Under the pieces are notes generated by a model. It searched no databases. It had not been told where the DNA came from and saw only the letters and a program-made list of their open reading frames with translations. Shown here one piece after another: positions 1 through 10,101 of a stretch of 64,000 nt of DNA; the first letter of the stretch is position 1; each line of letters starts with the position of its first letter. The stretch is from Psychroflexus halocasei (GTDB lineage Bacteria; Bacteroidota; Bacteroidia; Flavobacteriales; Flavobacteriaceae). The stretch is from positions 62,001-126,000 of the forward strand of contig NZ_FNQF01000003.1 in NCBI RefSeq assembly GCF_900107595.1. Direction: 5' to 3'. The translations under genes and the position numbers were made by a program.

Positions 1-2
1 TA

Positions 3-74
3 CTTCAATTTTTCCAAAATAATATTGATCATGAAGAGTTTTTTATAAACCCAACTATTCTTCACAAAGAATAA
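3..74 (+). CDS. possible C-terminal end of a truncated gene
   Basis: A reading frame open from the window edge ends at a TAA at 72-74 and encodes about 23 residues ending NPTILHKE. It could be the tail of a gene that begins before the window. It is too short to identify and could be chance. No clear hairpin terminator follows it. Confidence 0.25.
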   Translation, partial: LQFFQNNIDHEEFFINPTILHKE

Positions 75-256
75 ATTTAAACATCCATCAATTTCATTTT
101 ATGAAGTTCTAGATTGCAAACATTTATCGGGTTCATCCTTTAAATTAAAAAAACTTTGAGTTTTACTACTTGATTAAGGGTAACATTTTTAAAACTATAT
201 TGATATCTAAGTGAGAAGTTTACACGAACAATCATAATCTATTAAAACCTAATAAA

Positions 257-835
257 ATGAAACTCAAAAAAATCTTATTTCTATTCGCCTTAAGTGCAAT
301 AACTTTATCATGTGATAATGATGATGATGCCACAAATAACTTTTGTGATGATACTTATGTTGATGCAATTATCAACACGACATTTACGCCAGCTAACAAC
401 TATCAATTTATTGAAACCATGGATTTACAAACCCATGAGTACAAAATGAGAATAAATGCAAACGGAGAAATTTGTACAATAGGTTACAAAAATCCAGCTG
501 TTTATACTGGAGATTACACCATGGAAGTGACTAATGAAACAACAAATGACTCTTATTCAGGCGTTCACTCTTTTTCACAAAAACAGATTGATTATCAAGC
601 TATTACTCCTATTACAGTTAATACTGGTGATGTTATTTTAGTAAGAAGAACCATCAATAGTAACGCAAGTTTACCTGAAACAATCGGACAAATTTTTCAA
701 AAAACAGATTTCTCTAATCCTTTTCCTGAAGTTCAAGGGAACATCGAATTTATTGAATCTAACTTTTACGGTTTAGGGGGGCCAGTTCCAAACTACGGAA
801 TGCCTTATATTGCCGTTGGATTCAAAGTGAATTAG
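257..835 (+). CDS. predicted surface lipoprotein, unknown function
   Basis: The product has 192 residues. It begins with a lysine-rich n-region and hydrophobic core (about residues 1-18) and a lipobox ending at Cys19 (ALSAITLSC), followed directly by DNDDD. An acidic run just after the lipidated cysteine resembles the lipoprotein export signal that sends lipoproteins to the cell surface in Bacteroidota, so surface exposure is an inference. The remaining 170 residues look like a small all-beta domain and I recognise no family. The gene stands alone, with a hairpin terminator right after its stop. The ATG start is well placed for the signal peptide. Confidence 0.75.
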   Translation: MKLKKILFLFALSAITLSCDNDDDATNNFCDDTYVDAIINTTFTPANNYQFIETMDLQTHEYKMRINANGEICTIGYKNPAVYTGDYTMEVTNETTNDSYSGVHSFSQKQIDYQAITPITVNTGDVILVRRTINSNASLPETIGQIFQKTDFSNPFPEVQGNIEFIESNFYGLGGPVPNYGMPYIAVGFKVN

Positions 836-859
836 TTTATATTTTTAGCGTATCCAAAT

Positions 860-901
860 ACCAACTTTGTAAATTATTTTATTAAAAGTTGGTGTTTTTT
901 T
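860..901 (+). terminator. rho-independent terminator of the lipoprotein gene
   Basis: A 9-bp inverted repeat (ACCAACTTT at 860-868 and AAAGTTGGT at 885-893) is followed by a run of T after a single G. It sits about 25 bases past the stop codon of the preceding lipoprotein gene. Confidence 0.7.
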
Positions 902-961
902 GATTTAAATTAAGTGATTAGTTATCTCAAAAAACCATAAATTGTAAGCTCAAGTATTTCT

Positions 962-2248
962 ATGAAATCCATTTACAATAAGTTTCTGAGTTTTATTATC
1001 ACAATTAAAGGTAAAATTGCTTTTTACCCAACTCTATTTGGTGTTGGAGGTTTTGCCTTTGCAATGCTGATGTTGTATTTAGAAAAAATCGGAGTTTCAG
1101 CTTACGTTTCTGCACGCGTCCCTCAATTAGTAATTGACAACGCTGATACAGCAAAAACACTGCTCAACATCTTGACTGCTGGTATTATATCTATCATGGT
1201 TTTCAGCTTTTCAATGGTCATGGTTTTACTTAATCAAGCTTCCAGTAATTACTCACCTCGTGTGTTACCTGATTTGATTTCAAATAAAAATCATCAATAT
1301 GTTTTAGGTGCATATCTGGCCACAATTTTATACAACGTTTTTACTTTAGTTGGTATAGACCCAAAAGACACTGAAAAATATCAATTACCAGGTTTTTCTG
1401 TACTTATAGGAATAATTTTTACAGTTATTTGCTTGGGTTCTTTTTTGTATTTTATACATTCTATATCTCAATCTATTCAGGCGAATAATATTTTAGAAAG
1501 CATTTACAGAAAAGCCAATCAACGTTTAGATGTTTTAATAAATGAAGAGACCGATAAAACGCCATCTTTTCCTGATACTTCAGATTGGAAAACCTATCAC
1601 AGTTCTAAAACTGGTTATTTTCAAAACATAGCAATCAATAATTTAGTAAATATCTGTCAAGAAAATGAGATACAAATTAAAATTCTCGTTGTACAAGGAG
1701 AATTTATACTGAAAGACATTCCGATCATAAAGGTTAGTCAACAAGTAGATGATGAGCTTGTCAAAAAAATTCTGTCAAATTTTAATTTTGCCAGAGGCGA
1801 ATTTGTTGAAGATAATTACGTTCTCGCATTTAAGCAAATTACTGAAATCGGCATTAAAGCGATGTCGCCTGGCATTAACGATCCTGGCACAGCCATAAGC
1901 ACAATTGATTATCTCACTGAATTATTAGCTAAAAGACTTCAGAAAAATGATCAAACTATAGTGACATCCGAAGATGATGAAGCTTTGATATTTGTAACAA
2001 CTGTTAATTTTAAAGAACTGATTTATCAAGTTATGGTTTCTTACAGAACTTATTGTAAACATGATATGACATGTGTTCAAAAACTCTTCATTATGCTGAA
2101 GTATTTACTATTACAAGAAAAATATGTGGAAGATTATCACAAGACATTAAAAACTGAAGCTGAACTTCTTTATCATGATGCACAAAAAGCTATCGAAAAT
2201 GAAAAAGATTTAGAACGCATTCATCAACTCTATGAATCATTGTCTTAA
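962..2248 (+). CDS. DUF2254 family membrane protein
   Basis: The product has 428 residues. Its N-terminal half has about four hydrophobic membrane segments: near residues 15-40, 65-90, 110-130 and 143-166. The C-terminal half is soluble and contains the conserved stretch around KAMSPGINDPGTA (about residues 299-311). This layout and motif fit the DUF2254 family of predicted inner-membrane proteins, whose function is not established. No neighbouring gene is clearly linked to it. It is intact, with an ATG start that places the first segment properly. Confidence 0.8.
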   Translation: MKSIYNKFLSFIITIKGKIAFYPTLFGVGGFAFAMLMLYLEKIGVSAYVSARVPQLVIDNADTAKTLLNILTAGIISIMVFSFSMVMVLLNQASSNYSPRVLPDLISNKNHQYVLGAYLATILYNVFTLVGIDPKDTEKYQLPGFSVLIGIIFTVICLGSFLYFIHSISQSIQANNILESIYRKANQRLDVLINEETDKTPSFPDTSDWKTYHSSKTGYFQNIAINNLVNICQENEIQIKILVVQGEFILKDIPIIKVSQQVDDELVKKILSNFNFARGEFVEDNYVLAFKQITEIGIKAMSPGINDPGTAISTIDYLTELLAKRLQKNDQTIVTSEDDEALIFVTTVNFKELIYQVMVSYRTYCKHDMTCVQKLFIMLKYLLLQEKYVEDYHKTLKTEAELLYHDAQKAIENEKDLERIHQLYESLS

Positions 2249-2299
2249 CTCGTAATTATGAAATTAAAAAATCAAAATTGAGAAAAACAATAGACAGTT

Positions 2300-2642
2300 A
2301 ATTATGGCTCGGCTGCTGCAGATTCGAAATTATTAATGGTTTTAGGTCACGAGAGTTGTAGAGCCGTAAAATCAGCAATACAACAAGTAGATGTTGGTAG
2401 TATCAATATGACTTCTTTATTAAACGAGATTGAGCCATCAATTGAAATGACTGAAGGTATTAGAGATGAAAAAACAAAGATTATTTTGTTGATGTTATCA
2501 AAAATTACGTTAAAAAACCATTGCTGACATAAAAGAAAAGAGCTCTATTATTAGTGGTTTAGAAAAAGATACTAAGATCAAAATAATAGGTGCGGTTTAC
2601 GATTTAGACAATGGCAAAATTAATATTGTCAAAAATGATTAA
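2300..2642 (+). pseudogene. relic of a beta-class carbonic anhydrase
   Basis: One frame reads LLMVLGHESCRAVKSAIQ and continues with NMTSLLNEIEPSIE. This matches the second zinc-binding block of beta-carbonic anhydrases, usually VLGHESCGAV. After shifts in reading frame near 2500-2522, the sequence resumes as ADIKEKSSIISGL and ends with KIIGAVYDLDNGKIN before a TAA at 2640-2642, the normal C-terminal pattern of the family. The first zinc-binding block (CxDSR) and the whole N-terminal half are missing. The conserved glycine after the zinc cysteine is arginine. At least one and probably two frameshifts are needed to join the pieces, so the gene cannot make a working enzyme. Confidence 0.8.
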
Positions 2643-2745
2643 AAAATCTCAATGCAATTAAAATCATATTTTTTAATAAAAAATTAGTTATTTCTCTTTT
2701 GATTCATTACTTTTCTACTTTAATTAATATTTTATAAACTTTATT

Positions 2746-2937
2746 ATGAGTAACGGAACAGTAAAATTCTTCAATAATTCTAAAGGATTTGGATTTATTA
2801 CCCCAGAAGATGGCAGCAAAGATGTATTTGTACATGCAAATGGTCTTATTGATGACATTGATGAAGGTGACAAAGTAAGCTACGATGTAGAAGAAGGAAG
2901 AAAAGGATTAAATGCAGTAAATGTCAAAGTTGTTTAA
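2746..2937 (+). CDS. cold-shock domain protein (CspA family)
   Basis: The 63-residue product is a single cold-shock domain, a five-stranded barrel that binds single-stranded RNA and DNA. Both RNA-binding motifs are intact: KGFGFI (about residues 13-18) and VFVHA (about 27-31). Family members act as RNA chaperones and are often cold-induced. The gene is monocistronic, has an AT-rich upstream region of about 100 bases and is followed by a strong terminator. There are few alternatives for this assignment. Confidence 0.95.
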   Translation: MSNGTVKFFNNSKGFGFITPEDGSKDVFVHANGLIDDIDEGDKVSYDVEEGRKGLNAVNVKVV

Positions 2938-2962
2938 TCACAATTGAAAACATATATTCAGG

Positions 2963-2995
2963 AAAAGCCTATTTTAATTAATAGGCTTTTTTTTT
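2963..2995 (+). terminator. rho-independent terminator of the cold-shock gene
   Basis: A perfect 11-bp stem (AAAAGCCTATT at 2963-2973 and AATAGGCTTTT at 2980-2990) with a six-base loop is followed by a further T run. It lies 25 bases after the csp stop codon. Confidence 0.85.
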
Positions 2996-3041
2996 AGACT
3001 AAATTTATTAATTACTTAAATTATACTTCCAAAATCTAATA

Positions 3042-3605
3042 ATGAAAAAAGCTAAAAACACTTTTAAAATTTATTTGACTTTTATAATCGTATCTGTCCT
3101 CGCCTACTCGTGTTGCGATGTATATAATTATCAAATAATGGAAAGCGGTCGTATCACTTCAAATGATTTTATGACAAATCGCATTTATTAAGAAGATGAA
3201 ATCGGACTCATAAAAGGTGCATTTAGCATAGATGTTATTTATGAACTTTTAGTCACCGACACAAATTTTCAAATTAATTTATTGCCAACTGCTGTTGCGG
3301 AATCATGTTTTGGAATGAGAGATACTTACCGAAATGAATTGATCAAAGACAGCTTTAAAGTCACATCAAATAAAGCCTTTACCTACAATGGTCAACGCAT
3401 TGAAAGTGGAACAAACCTAATTAATATTGATGATATATTCCACTTAGTTGCTGATGGTTATTCGTCAATTGTTTTTGGAGAAAAATTTATTGAAAATGCT
3501 AATTTCGCTCAAGATGTTTATCAATTCAATTTTGAAATCATGACGTTTGATGGAAAAAAATTAACAAACAACATCAAGCTTAAAATAGATATCGGATCTT
3601 ATTAA
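3042..3605 (+). pseudogene. lipoprotein gene interrupted by an in-frame stop
   Basis: From ATG 3042 the frame encodes a lipoprotein-like signal peptide (MKKAKNTFKIYLTFIIVSVL, then AYSCCD). It runs for 49 codons to a TAA at 3189-3191. The same frame stays open beyond it to TAA 3605, encoding about 138 more residues in a normal protein-like composition (for example ESCFGMRDTYRN and FNFEIMTFDGKKL). With the stop suppressed the gene would give 187 residues, the usual size for a small flavobacterial lipoprotein. No family is recognised. A single base change in an otherwise intact gene is the simplest reading. A start inside the second part (TTG 3282) would lack any export signal. Confidence 0.65.
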
Positions 3606-3614
3606 AATTTCTTT

Positions 3615-6600
3615 CTAAAAACGTAAACCAAGTGAGAAATAAGGGTACCAACCTTCATCTGCGTAACCCATTTGGAAATTTAATAATAATGAATATGCTG
3701 GCGCAAAATAAATTCCGCCGCCAACACCATCATGCCATTTGTGTGATTGCTCACCATCAACCCAAACTCTACCAATGTCATAAAAACCTGTTAGGCCGAG
3801 TTGACCTTTAAAAAACAAGTTCCCAAAATCGGCAATTGCAAGTCGCATTTCAAGGTTGTTATAAACTGAATGCTCACCCGCAAATCTGTTTTGTCTGTAC
3901 CCCAATAAATTTCCTTTACCTCCTAAATAAGCATGCTGATAAAAAGTAGGGTCACCAGCTGTTATTTCACCTCCAATTCGGTTTGACAGAACCAAAGTTT
4001 CACTCGCATTAAGATTTTTATGAAAAGAAAACTCGCCTTTAAACTTTAAATAATCTTTAGAATATGAATTAACTCCCTTCCAACCTGAAAGCTCCGAGTG
4101 TAAATAAATTCCTTTTGTTGGCAACAAATCGTCATTTCGCTTATCTATTTCATAATCAGCAACTAAGCCAATGTGATATTTATCTTGATCAATAATATCA
4201 CGATCATAAGTGTAATTGATGACGCCATCTTCAATAAAGCGATCATTATTTTTATTAGGATTGTAGTGATAATATTGAAAAGCAGGACCAAAACTAAAGC
4301 TTCCACCCAGGTGAGTCTCCCATTTTAAAGATGTTTTCAGCTTATATAAATTATAGTTTGCTTTAAAATAATGATGGTTTTTATCATAAGCAACGGTGTT
4401 TCCAATCCCAAAAAAGTTATCCGTATTTTCAGGAGCTCTCACATCGGTATCTATTAAAAAGTTGGCTTTTCCAAACAAATCTATCCATTCAGCATTATAT
4501 TGAATTCCATAAGCTTTAGTAGAAAATGCATAGCTCAGCATAAGCTTATGCATCGCTGTGTAAGGTTCTTTTCTGAAACCAGCTTGTTGAATAAACTTAA
4601 CGCCGAGTCCAAATATCAGTCCATTATCCCTATTATAACCAGCAGTTGCAGCTGGAATCCAATCGTGATATAAATTGACAGGTTTAAATGCTGTATGTGT
4701 TGAATCTTTTGAGGTTTTGATTTTAAGTCTATTGGTTAAACCTTCATAATTTTCGGTTTCGTAATCATAAATACGGACTTTCTTTTTACTGTTTTTGACA
4801 ACATAAGATTTATGGCGATCATCTTTTGATTCACCTCCAATAATTCTAAGTTTGATAGTCGAATTTTTGTTATCAATCACCACACTATCTCTGTCACCTT
4901 CTAAATAAAGTCTGATTTCTTTAGTTGTTGACTTTGGATAAGTTTTAGACATTAGCTGATGTCTAATCTTACCATGTTTGTTGATTTTTCGCATTTCAAC
5001 ATGAAGCGCATCTCTCTCGTCCAGACTTTTTATAGAAACAAATTCTTTGCTATTTGTTCCACGTATATCAACAATTCTGTTACTAAAATTATAATAAGTA
5101 TCCATTGCTTCGGAAAGTTGATCACGGCGTATTTTTAGATCTTGAAACGTTTTCTCTTGTAGTTCTGCGTCTAATTCTTTTGGCATCGCATTAACTGCAG
5201 CTGTCAATACTGAGTCAGTGACTGATTTTTGTACCTCTTCAACAATATTTTTATAATGCTCATAATTCATTTGATTAGAAGGATGAGCGTTTAAGAAATC
5301 TGATTTATATAAATACTGATTAATTTGTCCTTTCAGATTTCCTTTAAAACCATAAACATGAGGTTTTAGAAAGAAATATTTCCCAAAACTGACCAACAAA
5401 CCATGCGTGACATTCATTGCCATATCGCGATCTCTAGGGACAATCAAATAGTCTTTATGTTTTTATCTCCGCTTCTATCGTGAAAACGCCATTGATCATA
5501 ATGGCGATCCCAATCACCAATAATCAAATCAACTAAGCGTGCTTTCAGAAAATTATCAGCATCAAAAGTATTGTCATTATCATGCACAAGTTTATCAAGT
5601 CCTTTAGTATAATTGTCAGTTGGACGAAGCGGCTCCCACTGCTCAAATAAATTAACTTCACCCGCAAAAAGTTCTTGATAAATACCAAGTTCTTTGTCTG
5701 GTGCCACATAACCAATCACAGGATTTGTGTGCGGAACGCCAGCCGCTTCAGCGATTGGAGGCACTGCTAAAGCTGAATATGGATGTTGAGAACTATAAAA
5801 GTCTGAAACAATATCACGTGTGAAAGGACTGTAAAATCTCTCAGGAATAACGCGATCTGGTGTTTTTTCAACACTACGCAAAACATATTGAACGCCAGTA
5901 GAATCTTTTAATCTCAAAGATTTAGTTTGATGTCCACCACCTACTTTTCTGACTTTTAATCCGCTATTAAGTTCTGAAATTTGTAACACAGGTAATTTAA
6001 CTGGTTCAGCCCATGCATCACGATAATTTTCGCCAACTAAAGCGCGCCAAAGCTTGTCCTTTTTAATATATTTTGGTTGTATCGACGTAATGATGCTATC
6101 CTTTTTTAAAGGTTTATAAACAGGACTCTCCCACTCTTTAAAATCTTTATAAGATTTTTTAAAATGATAAACTTCACTAATTTCATCATTATTAAAAGCA
6201 TAAAATTTGAATTGCAAACTTTTGTCAGTCATCCAATCTGCAACCACATAACCTGGTGTTGAAGAACTAAATTTGCTATAAACTCCGTTTGTAACATAAG
6301 CGGGTTTTTGACCAATGCCAGTTACAATTTGATGTGAAATATAGTTTTCTGGATGATTGATATGTTGCAAACCATTTTCATGTGATGATACCTGAATCAC
6401 ATTAGGAAAACCTCTAAAAACTTTAGAAATCATGCGTTTCATTTCTTGATACCATGGATGATCTAAATCTTCACGATTAGGAAAAGCTTTTTTTGATAAA
6501 GGATATAAACTCCCAACTCCTGGAAGTGGTAAATAAAAATTTGGATGTAAAGCTGTTAAAGGGAAAACATGGTCCTTCCAAGAAAATTTCCCTCCAAAAT

Positions 6601-7246
6601 TTCCATAACTTTCAAAAGGATGATGCGTCACTACCAAAATGGTTTTATCCATATTGTCGACTAATTTTTCCCTTAAAGCATTTTCTATATCTTTCGTATT
6701 AAGATTATTGCAATTTCCATCTCCAGAGTTTTTAACAAATTGGTGTAACCACCATTGGCTATCTAAACTCAGCATCACTAGATCATCAGAAATATTCGTG
6801 ACACTTGGCCCTGGACAAGCATTTGCCGGCAACATTTTTAAAAGTGGATCATTTTGCGCTGCAATGATAGCCGATTGTTCTTTGAGTTTTTCAAAACCTT
6901 TGACACCAGCATTATCCCAATCGCGTTGACCAGGAAGGAAAAAACTTCAGCGTCATGATCTCGCATAGGTTGGTATTGAGACTCTAAAATTGCTTTATGT
7001 TTTTCTTTCCGATCACTTTCTTTCAGTGACATTCCATCAGGATAAATATTGTTTCCTAAATAAACTGTTATAGATTGATTTGGAATAATTTGTTGAGCTG
7101 CATCAGAAATAATCGCAGATTGAATTTTTGACTTCTCACCTGCATTTCCTATAAAAATGATTCTTTTTTTGACAGAAACTTTCTGCTCTTGTGCTGATAA
7201 AACACAAGTGAAACTTAAAGAATATAAATAGAATATTATTTTTCAT
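3615..7246 (-). pseudogene. broken metallophosphatase / kinase-like / outer-membrane barrel gene
   Basis: Starting at ATG 7246, the pieces join into about 1,210 codons. They comprise a signal peptide, a calcineurin-like metallophosphatase domain, a middle domain with LRSVEKTPDRVIPERF and IIGDWDRHYDQW, and a C-terminal Omp85/BamA-like beta-barrel ending in YFSLGLRF. This is the layout of a long flavobacterial phosphoesterase-surface antigen family. Three frame changes break it: in the signal peptide (near 7220-7243), near 6938-6952 and near 5450-5462. Several phosphatase metal ligands are also replaced: GDAG reads GNAG (7144-7146), GDN reads GNN (7051-7053), GNHD reads GQRD (6923-6928), and the HGG motif reads FGG (about 6597). 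The barrel part alone (stop 3615) has no export signal. The identification is from recalled motifs. Confidence 0.8.
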
Positions 7247-7543
7247 TCTTCATTAATTTTATCAACATCAAAAATTATATTTTAAAGCTTAGAAAGATGT
7301 TGATGATAAAGCTCTTTGAGAATAAAATTTAGCTTTTGTAAAAAAGATAAATCCAAACCAAAGAGTTTGCAAATATAGACAGATAAAAAGATAATACTGA
7401 GTTAGCCACTTCATAAACATAATGTAATTTCTCTAATCGATCATCTGTGAAAGTTTAGTAAAATAATCTTAAAAATTCATGTTTTTTAGACTAACTATAA
7501 TGAGATTTAAATAGTTTTAAACTTGAATTATCATTTACTGAAT
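7247..7543. other. intergenic region between a divergent pseudogene and an orphan gene
   Basis: These 297 AT-rich bases separate the broken phosphatase-barrel gene from the next plus-strand gene. I see no open frame, hairpin or repeat of note. Confidence 0.5.
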
Positions 7544-7966
7544 ATGCTACTCAACGTTTCTTACAACAGACCCAAAATAAAAGCAAAGATTGACGAAGAA
7601 GTCGGCCCTGCTTTTAGTTTTATGGAGCGTATTAAAATGAAAGGAATAGGTTCTGGCAAGTTATTTATCACCAGCACAAGTATTGAAATCCATAATTTAC
7701 TCATCCTAGATAGTTACCTCAACACTTGTGGTATCGAGATAAGACCAAAAGGAATTATTGTGATTTTTAGATCTATTTTAGAAACTTACGCTCTCGTTAT
7801 TCCTTATTATAAACTCAACTTATACAAAGGGAAAGCAGAGAAATACTCTATTTATCGTGATCATTACTTTATAAAAGTTAAAGCAAATATCCCGAGAATT
7901 CATAAGTTCATGAAAAAAGTTTCAAGCTATAAAGCTCAACATTTAGATTCTTTTAATCGTTCATGA
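7544..7966 (+). CDS. conserved-looking hypothetical protein
   Basis: The product has 140 residues from ATG 7544; a TTG at 7523 would add seven residues but is a less likely start. It has no signal peptide. There is one moderately hydrophobic stretch near residues 80-93 (GIIVIFRSILETYALVIPY region) flanked by basic segments, and a basic C-terminus. I recognise no domain. It is monocistronic, beside a decayed region upstream and a DUF2007 gene downstream. Protein-like composition and length support a real gene. Confidence 0.6.
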   Translation: MLLNVSYNRPKIKAKIDEEVGPAFSFMERIKMKGIGSGKLFITSTSIEIHNLLILDSYLNTCGIEIRPKGIIVIFRSILETYALVIPYYKLNLYKGKAEKYSIYRDHYFIKVKANIPRIHKFMKKVSSYKAQHLDSFNRS

Positions 7967-8055
7967 TTCAGAAAGAATAATCGCTGGAATTGTTTTATAA
8001 ATTATACATCGAATTTTCATTTTTAAATTCGTAAATTATAAACAAATCAAAACTC

Positions 8056-8262
8056 ATGTTAGAAAAAGTTTTTACAACGCAATCAAAGATCGAAGCTATG
8101 GGAATTAAGCACCTTCTCGAAGAGGAAGGTATTGAACTTCAGTATATTGATAAAACCGACAGATCTTACGCAGGTTTATTTGGTTATATCGAGATCCGAG
8201 TTGATGAATCAGATAAAGAAAAAGCTTCATCGCTGATAGATTCATACTTCGAGAAAGAGTAA
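8056..8262 (+). CDS. DUF2007 domain small protein
   Basis: The 68-residue product matches the DUF2007 family, sometimes called putative signal-transducing proteins: a small ferredoxin-like fold starting with a transporter-like KVFTTQSKIEAMGIKHLLEE helix, then a strand with YIEIRVDE and a closing helix. Its function is not established. It lies 39 bases before the CoA-transferase gene on the same strand and may be co-transcribed with it. Confidence 0.7.
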   Translation: MLEKVFTTQSKIEAMGIKHLLEEEGIELQYIDKTDRSYAGLFGYIEIRVDESDKEKASSLIDSYFEKE

Positions 8263-8301
8263 TTTAAAGAATGTATATTGAATCACATTTCCTTAAAAAA
8301 C

Positions 8302-9384
8302 ATGTATAAAAACTCATTATCAAATCTCAAAGTCATTGATTTATCAACTGTTTTGGCGGGTCCATCTGTAGGAACATTTTTTGCTGAACTTGGCGCAGAT
8401 GTGACTAAAATTGAACATCCAATTCATCAAGATGTGACAAGGTCTTGGAAACTGACCTCAGAAAAACAAGATTCATCAATCAGTGCTTATTTCTCAAGCA
8501 TTAATTATAAAAAGAAGTATTTATTTTTAGATTTTTCAAAAGAAAAAGACAGACAGGAATTATTTGAAATGGTAGAAGAAGCTGATGTTTTGTTGATGAA
8601 TTTTAAAACTTCAAGTCAAGAAAAACTAAAAATCACTGATGAGGCTTTATTAAAAATTAATCCTGCAATCATTATCGGTAAAATTTCAGGCTATGGAGAA
8701 AAATCTTCTCGCGTGGCTTATGATTTGATTTTACAAGCTGATACTGGTTTCATGTCGATGAATGGAACGCCAGAAAGTGGCCCGGTAAAAATGCCAGTGG
8801 CTTTGATTGATGTCATGGCGGCCCATCAATTAAAGGAAGGCATTTTGTTAGCTTTATTAAATCAATCACAGCAAGATCAAAAAACAGGACAAGTCATTAA
8901 TGTCTCGCTTTACGATGCTGCAATTTCGGCTTTAACCAATCAAGCTTCGAATTATTTAATGCAAGCTTTTATTCCAAAACCTCAAGGCTCATTACATCCT
9001 AATATTGCTCCTTATGGTGAAATATTTCAGACAAAAGACAATCAGAGAATTATTTTTGCAATTGGAAGTAACTTGCATTTTAAAAAACTAGTTCATTATA
9101 TAGGTTTATCTCACTTAGCTGAAGATGAAAGATTTTCTCATGTTCAGAATCGCATCAAAAACAGAACAGAATTAGAGCGCTTAATTCAATCTCAAGTTAT
9201 TGAGAAAAACTCTGATGACATTTTAAAAGATATGGAAAAACGATCCGTTCCTTGTGCAATGATTAAAAACTTAGAGCAAGTTTTTCATTCAGAATCAGCT
9301 CAAAAAATGATTCGTGAGGAAGCTATTGAAAATAAAATTACTAAACGCGTAAGCCAAATTGCTTTTAAAATCACGGAAAACTAA
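8302..9384 (+). CDS. class III CoA-transferase (CaiB/BaiF family)
   Basis: The product has 360 residues from ATG 8302 (TTG 8278 would add eight). The N-terminus, KVIDLSTVLAGPSVGTFFAE, is the nucleotide-binding Rossmann start typical of family III CoA-transferases. LGADVTKIEHP, the INYKKKYLFLD block and YDLILQADTGFMS, which holds the catalytic aspartate position of the family, follow. These enzymes move CoA between carboxylic acids through an enzyme-aspartyl intermediate. The substrate cannot be told from sequence and no catabolic genes adjoin. The length is somewhat short against the usual 380-410 residues, mainly at the C-terminus. Confidence 0.85.
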   Translation: MYKNSLSNLKVIDLSTVLAGPSVGTFFAELGADVTKIEHPIHQDVTRSWKLTSEKQDSSISAYFSSINYKKKYLFLDFSKEKDRQELFEMVEEADVLLMNFKTSSQEKLKITDEALLKINPAIIIGKISGYGEKSSRVAYDLILQADTGFMSMNGTPESGPVKMPVALIDVMAAHQLKEGILLALLNQSQQDQKTGQVINVSLYDAAISALTNQASNYLMQAFIPKPQGSLHPNIAPYGEIFQTKDNQRIIFAIGSNLHFKKLVHYIGLSHLAEDERFSHVQNRIKNRTELERLIQSQVIEKNSDDILKDMEKRSVPCAMIKNLEQVFHSESAQKMIREEAIENKITKRVSQIAFKITEN

Positions 9385-9515
9385 TATTTAAAACTCCAAC
9401 CTTAGAATTGTTTTAAATTACTATATCAATCAATGATTATTACCATCAACTCTACCACATATCTATAGGTTTATTTAATTTTAATTATATCAATTAATTT
9501 TAAATATACAAGAAT

Positions 9516-9950
9516 ATGAATATTTTTGAAGCAATAAGAAAAGACCATGATATACAACGTGAACTTTGTAAACAAGTCACTACAACATCAGGCGATACAA
9601 GTGAAAGAAAGCAATATTGGAAAAATTTAAAACACGAATTACAAATCCATGCTAATGCTGAGGAGCGCGCTTTTTATTCGCCCTTAATCGATAACGACAT
9701 GATGCAAGAACACGCCCGCCACGGCATTGCTGAGCATCATGAAATGGACGAACTCATCGAAAAAATTGATGATACAGATATGGATTCTCCGGCTTGGCTG
9801 ACTTATGCCAAACAATTATGCGATAAGGTTGAGCATCATTTAGAAGATGAAGAACATAGCTTTTTTCAATTAGCAGGTAAAGTTTTTACGGAATCTCAAA
9901 AAACTGAACTCGCTCAAGAATATCAAAAAGAGATGAAAAAAAATCGATAA
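9516..9950 (+). CDS. hemerythrin HHE domain protein
   Basis: The 144-residue helical protein carries the iron-ligand pattern of HHE hemerythrin domains: RKDHDIQ near the start (His10), HANAEERAFY (about residues 47-56), EHHEMDELI (about 73-81) and HHLEDEEHSFF (about 107-117). Such cytoplasmic di-iron proteins bind oxygen or NO or take part in iron and oxidative-stress responses; which applies here is unknown. It is monocistronic, with about 130 AT-rich bases on either side. Confidence 0.85.
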   Translation: MNIFEAIRKDHDIQRELCKQVTTTSGDTSERKQYWKNLKHELQIHANAEERAFYSPLIDNDMMQEHARHGIAEHHEMDELIEKIDDTDMDSPAWLTYAKQLCDKVEHHLEDEEHSFFQLAGKVFTESQKTELAQEYQKEMKKNR

Positions 9951-10101
9951 TCTTTTATATAAATAGTGTAAAATGATTTGACATTTTAACGAATACGGAA
10001 AACATAATTAATCATCTAAATTAGATTTCAGTATGGTATAACTCTTGAAGATCATATTAATCATTCAACCTTAATTACAATAAAACATTAATTTGATTAA
10101 T

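Noticed and set aside
3615-7246. Programmed frameshifting or separate small genes in place of a pseudogene
   Set aside because: Three independent frame changes, one inside the signal peptide, plus loss of several metal ligands fit decay better. The downstream fragments have no export signals or promoters of their own.
7523-7543. TTG start for the orphan gene at 7544
   Set aside because: The ATG seven codons on is the better start, and the extra residues add no signal or motif.
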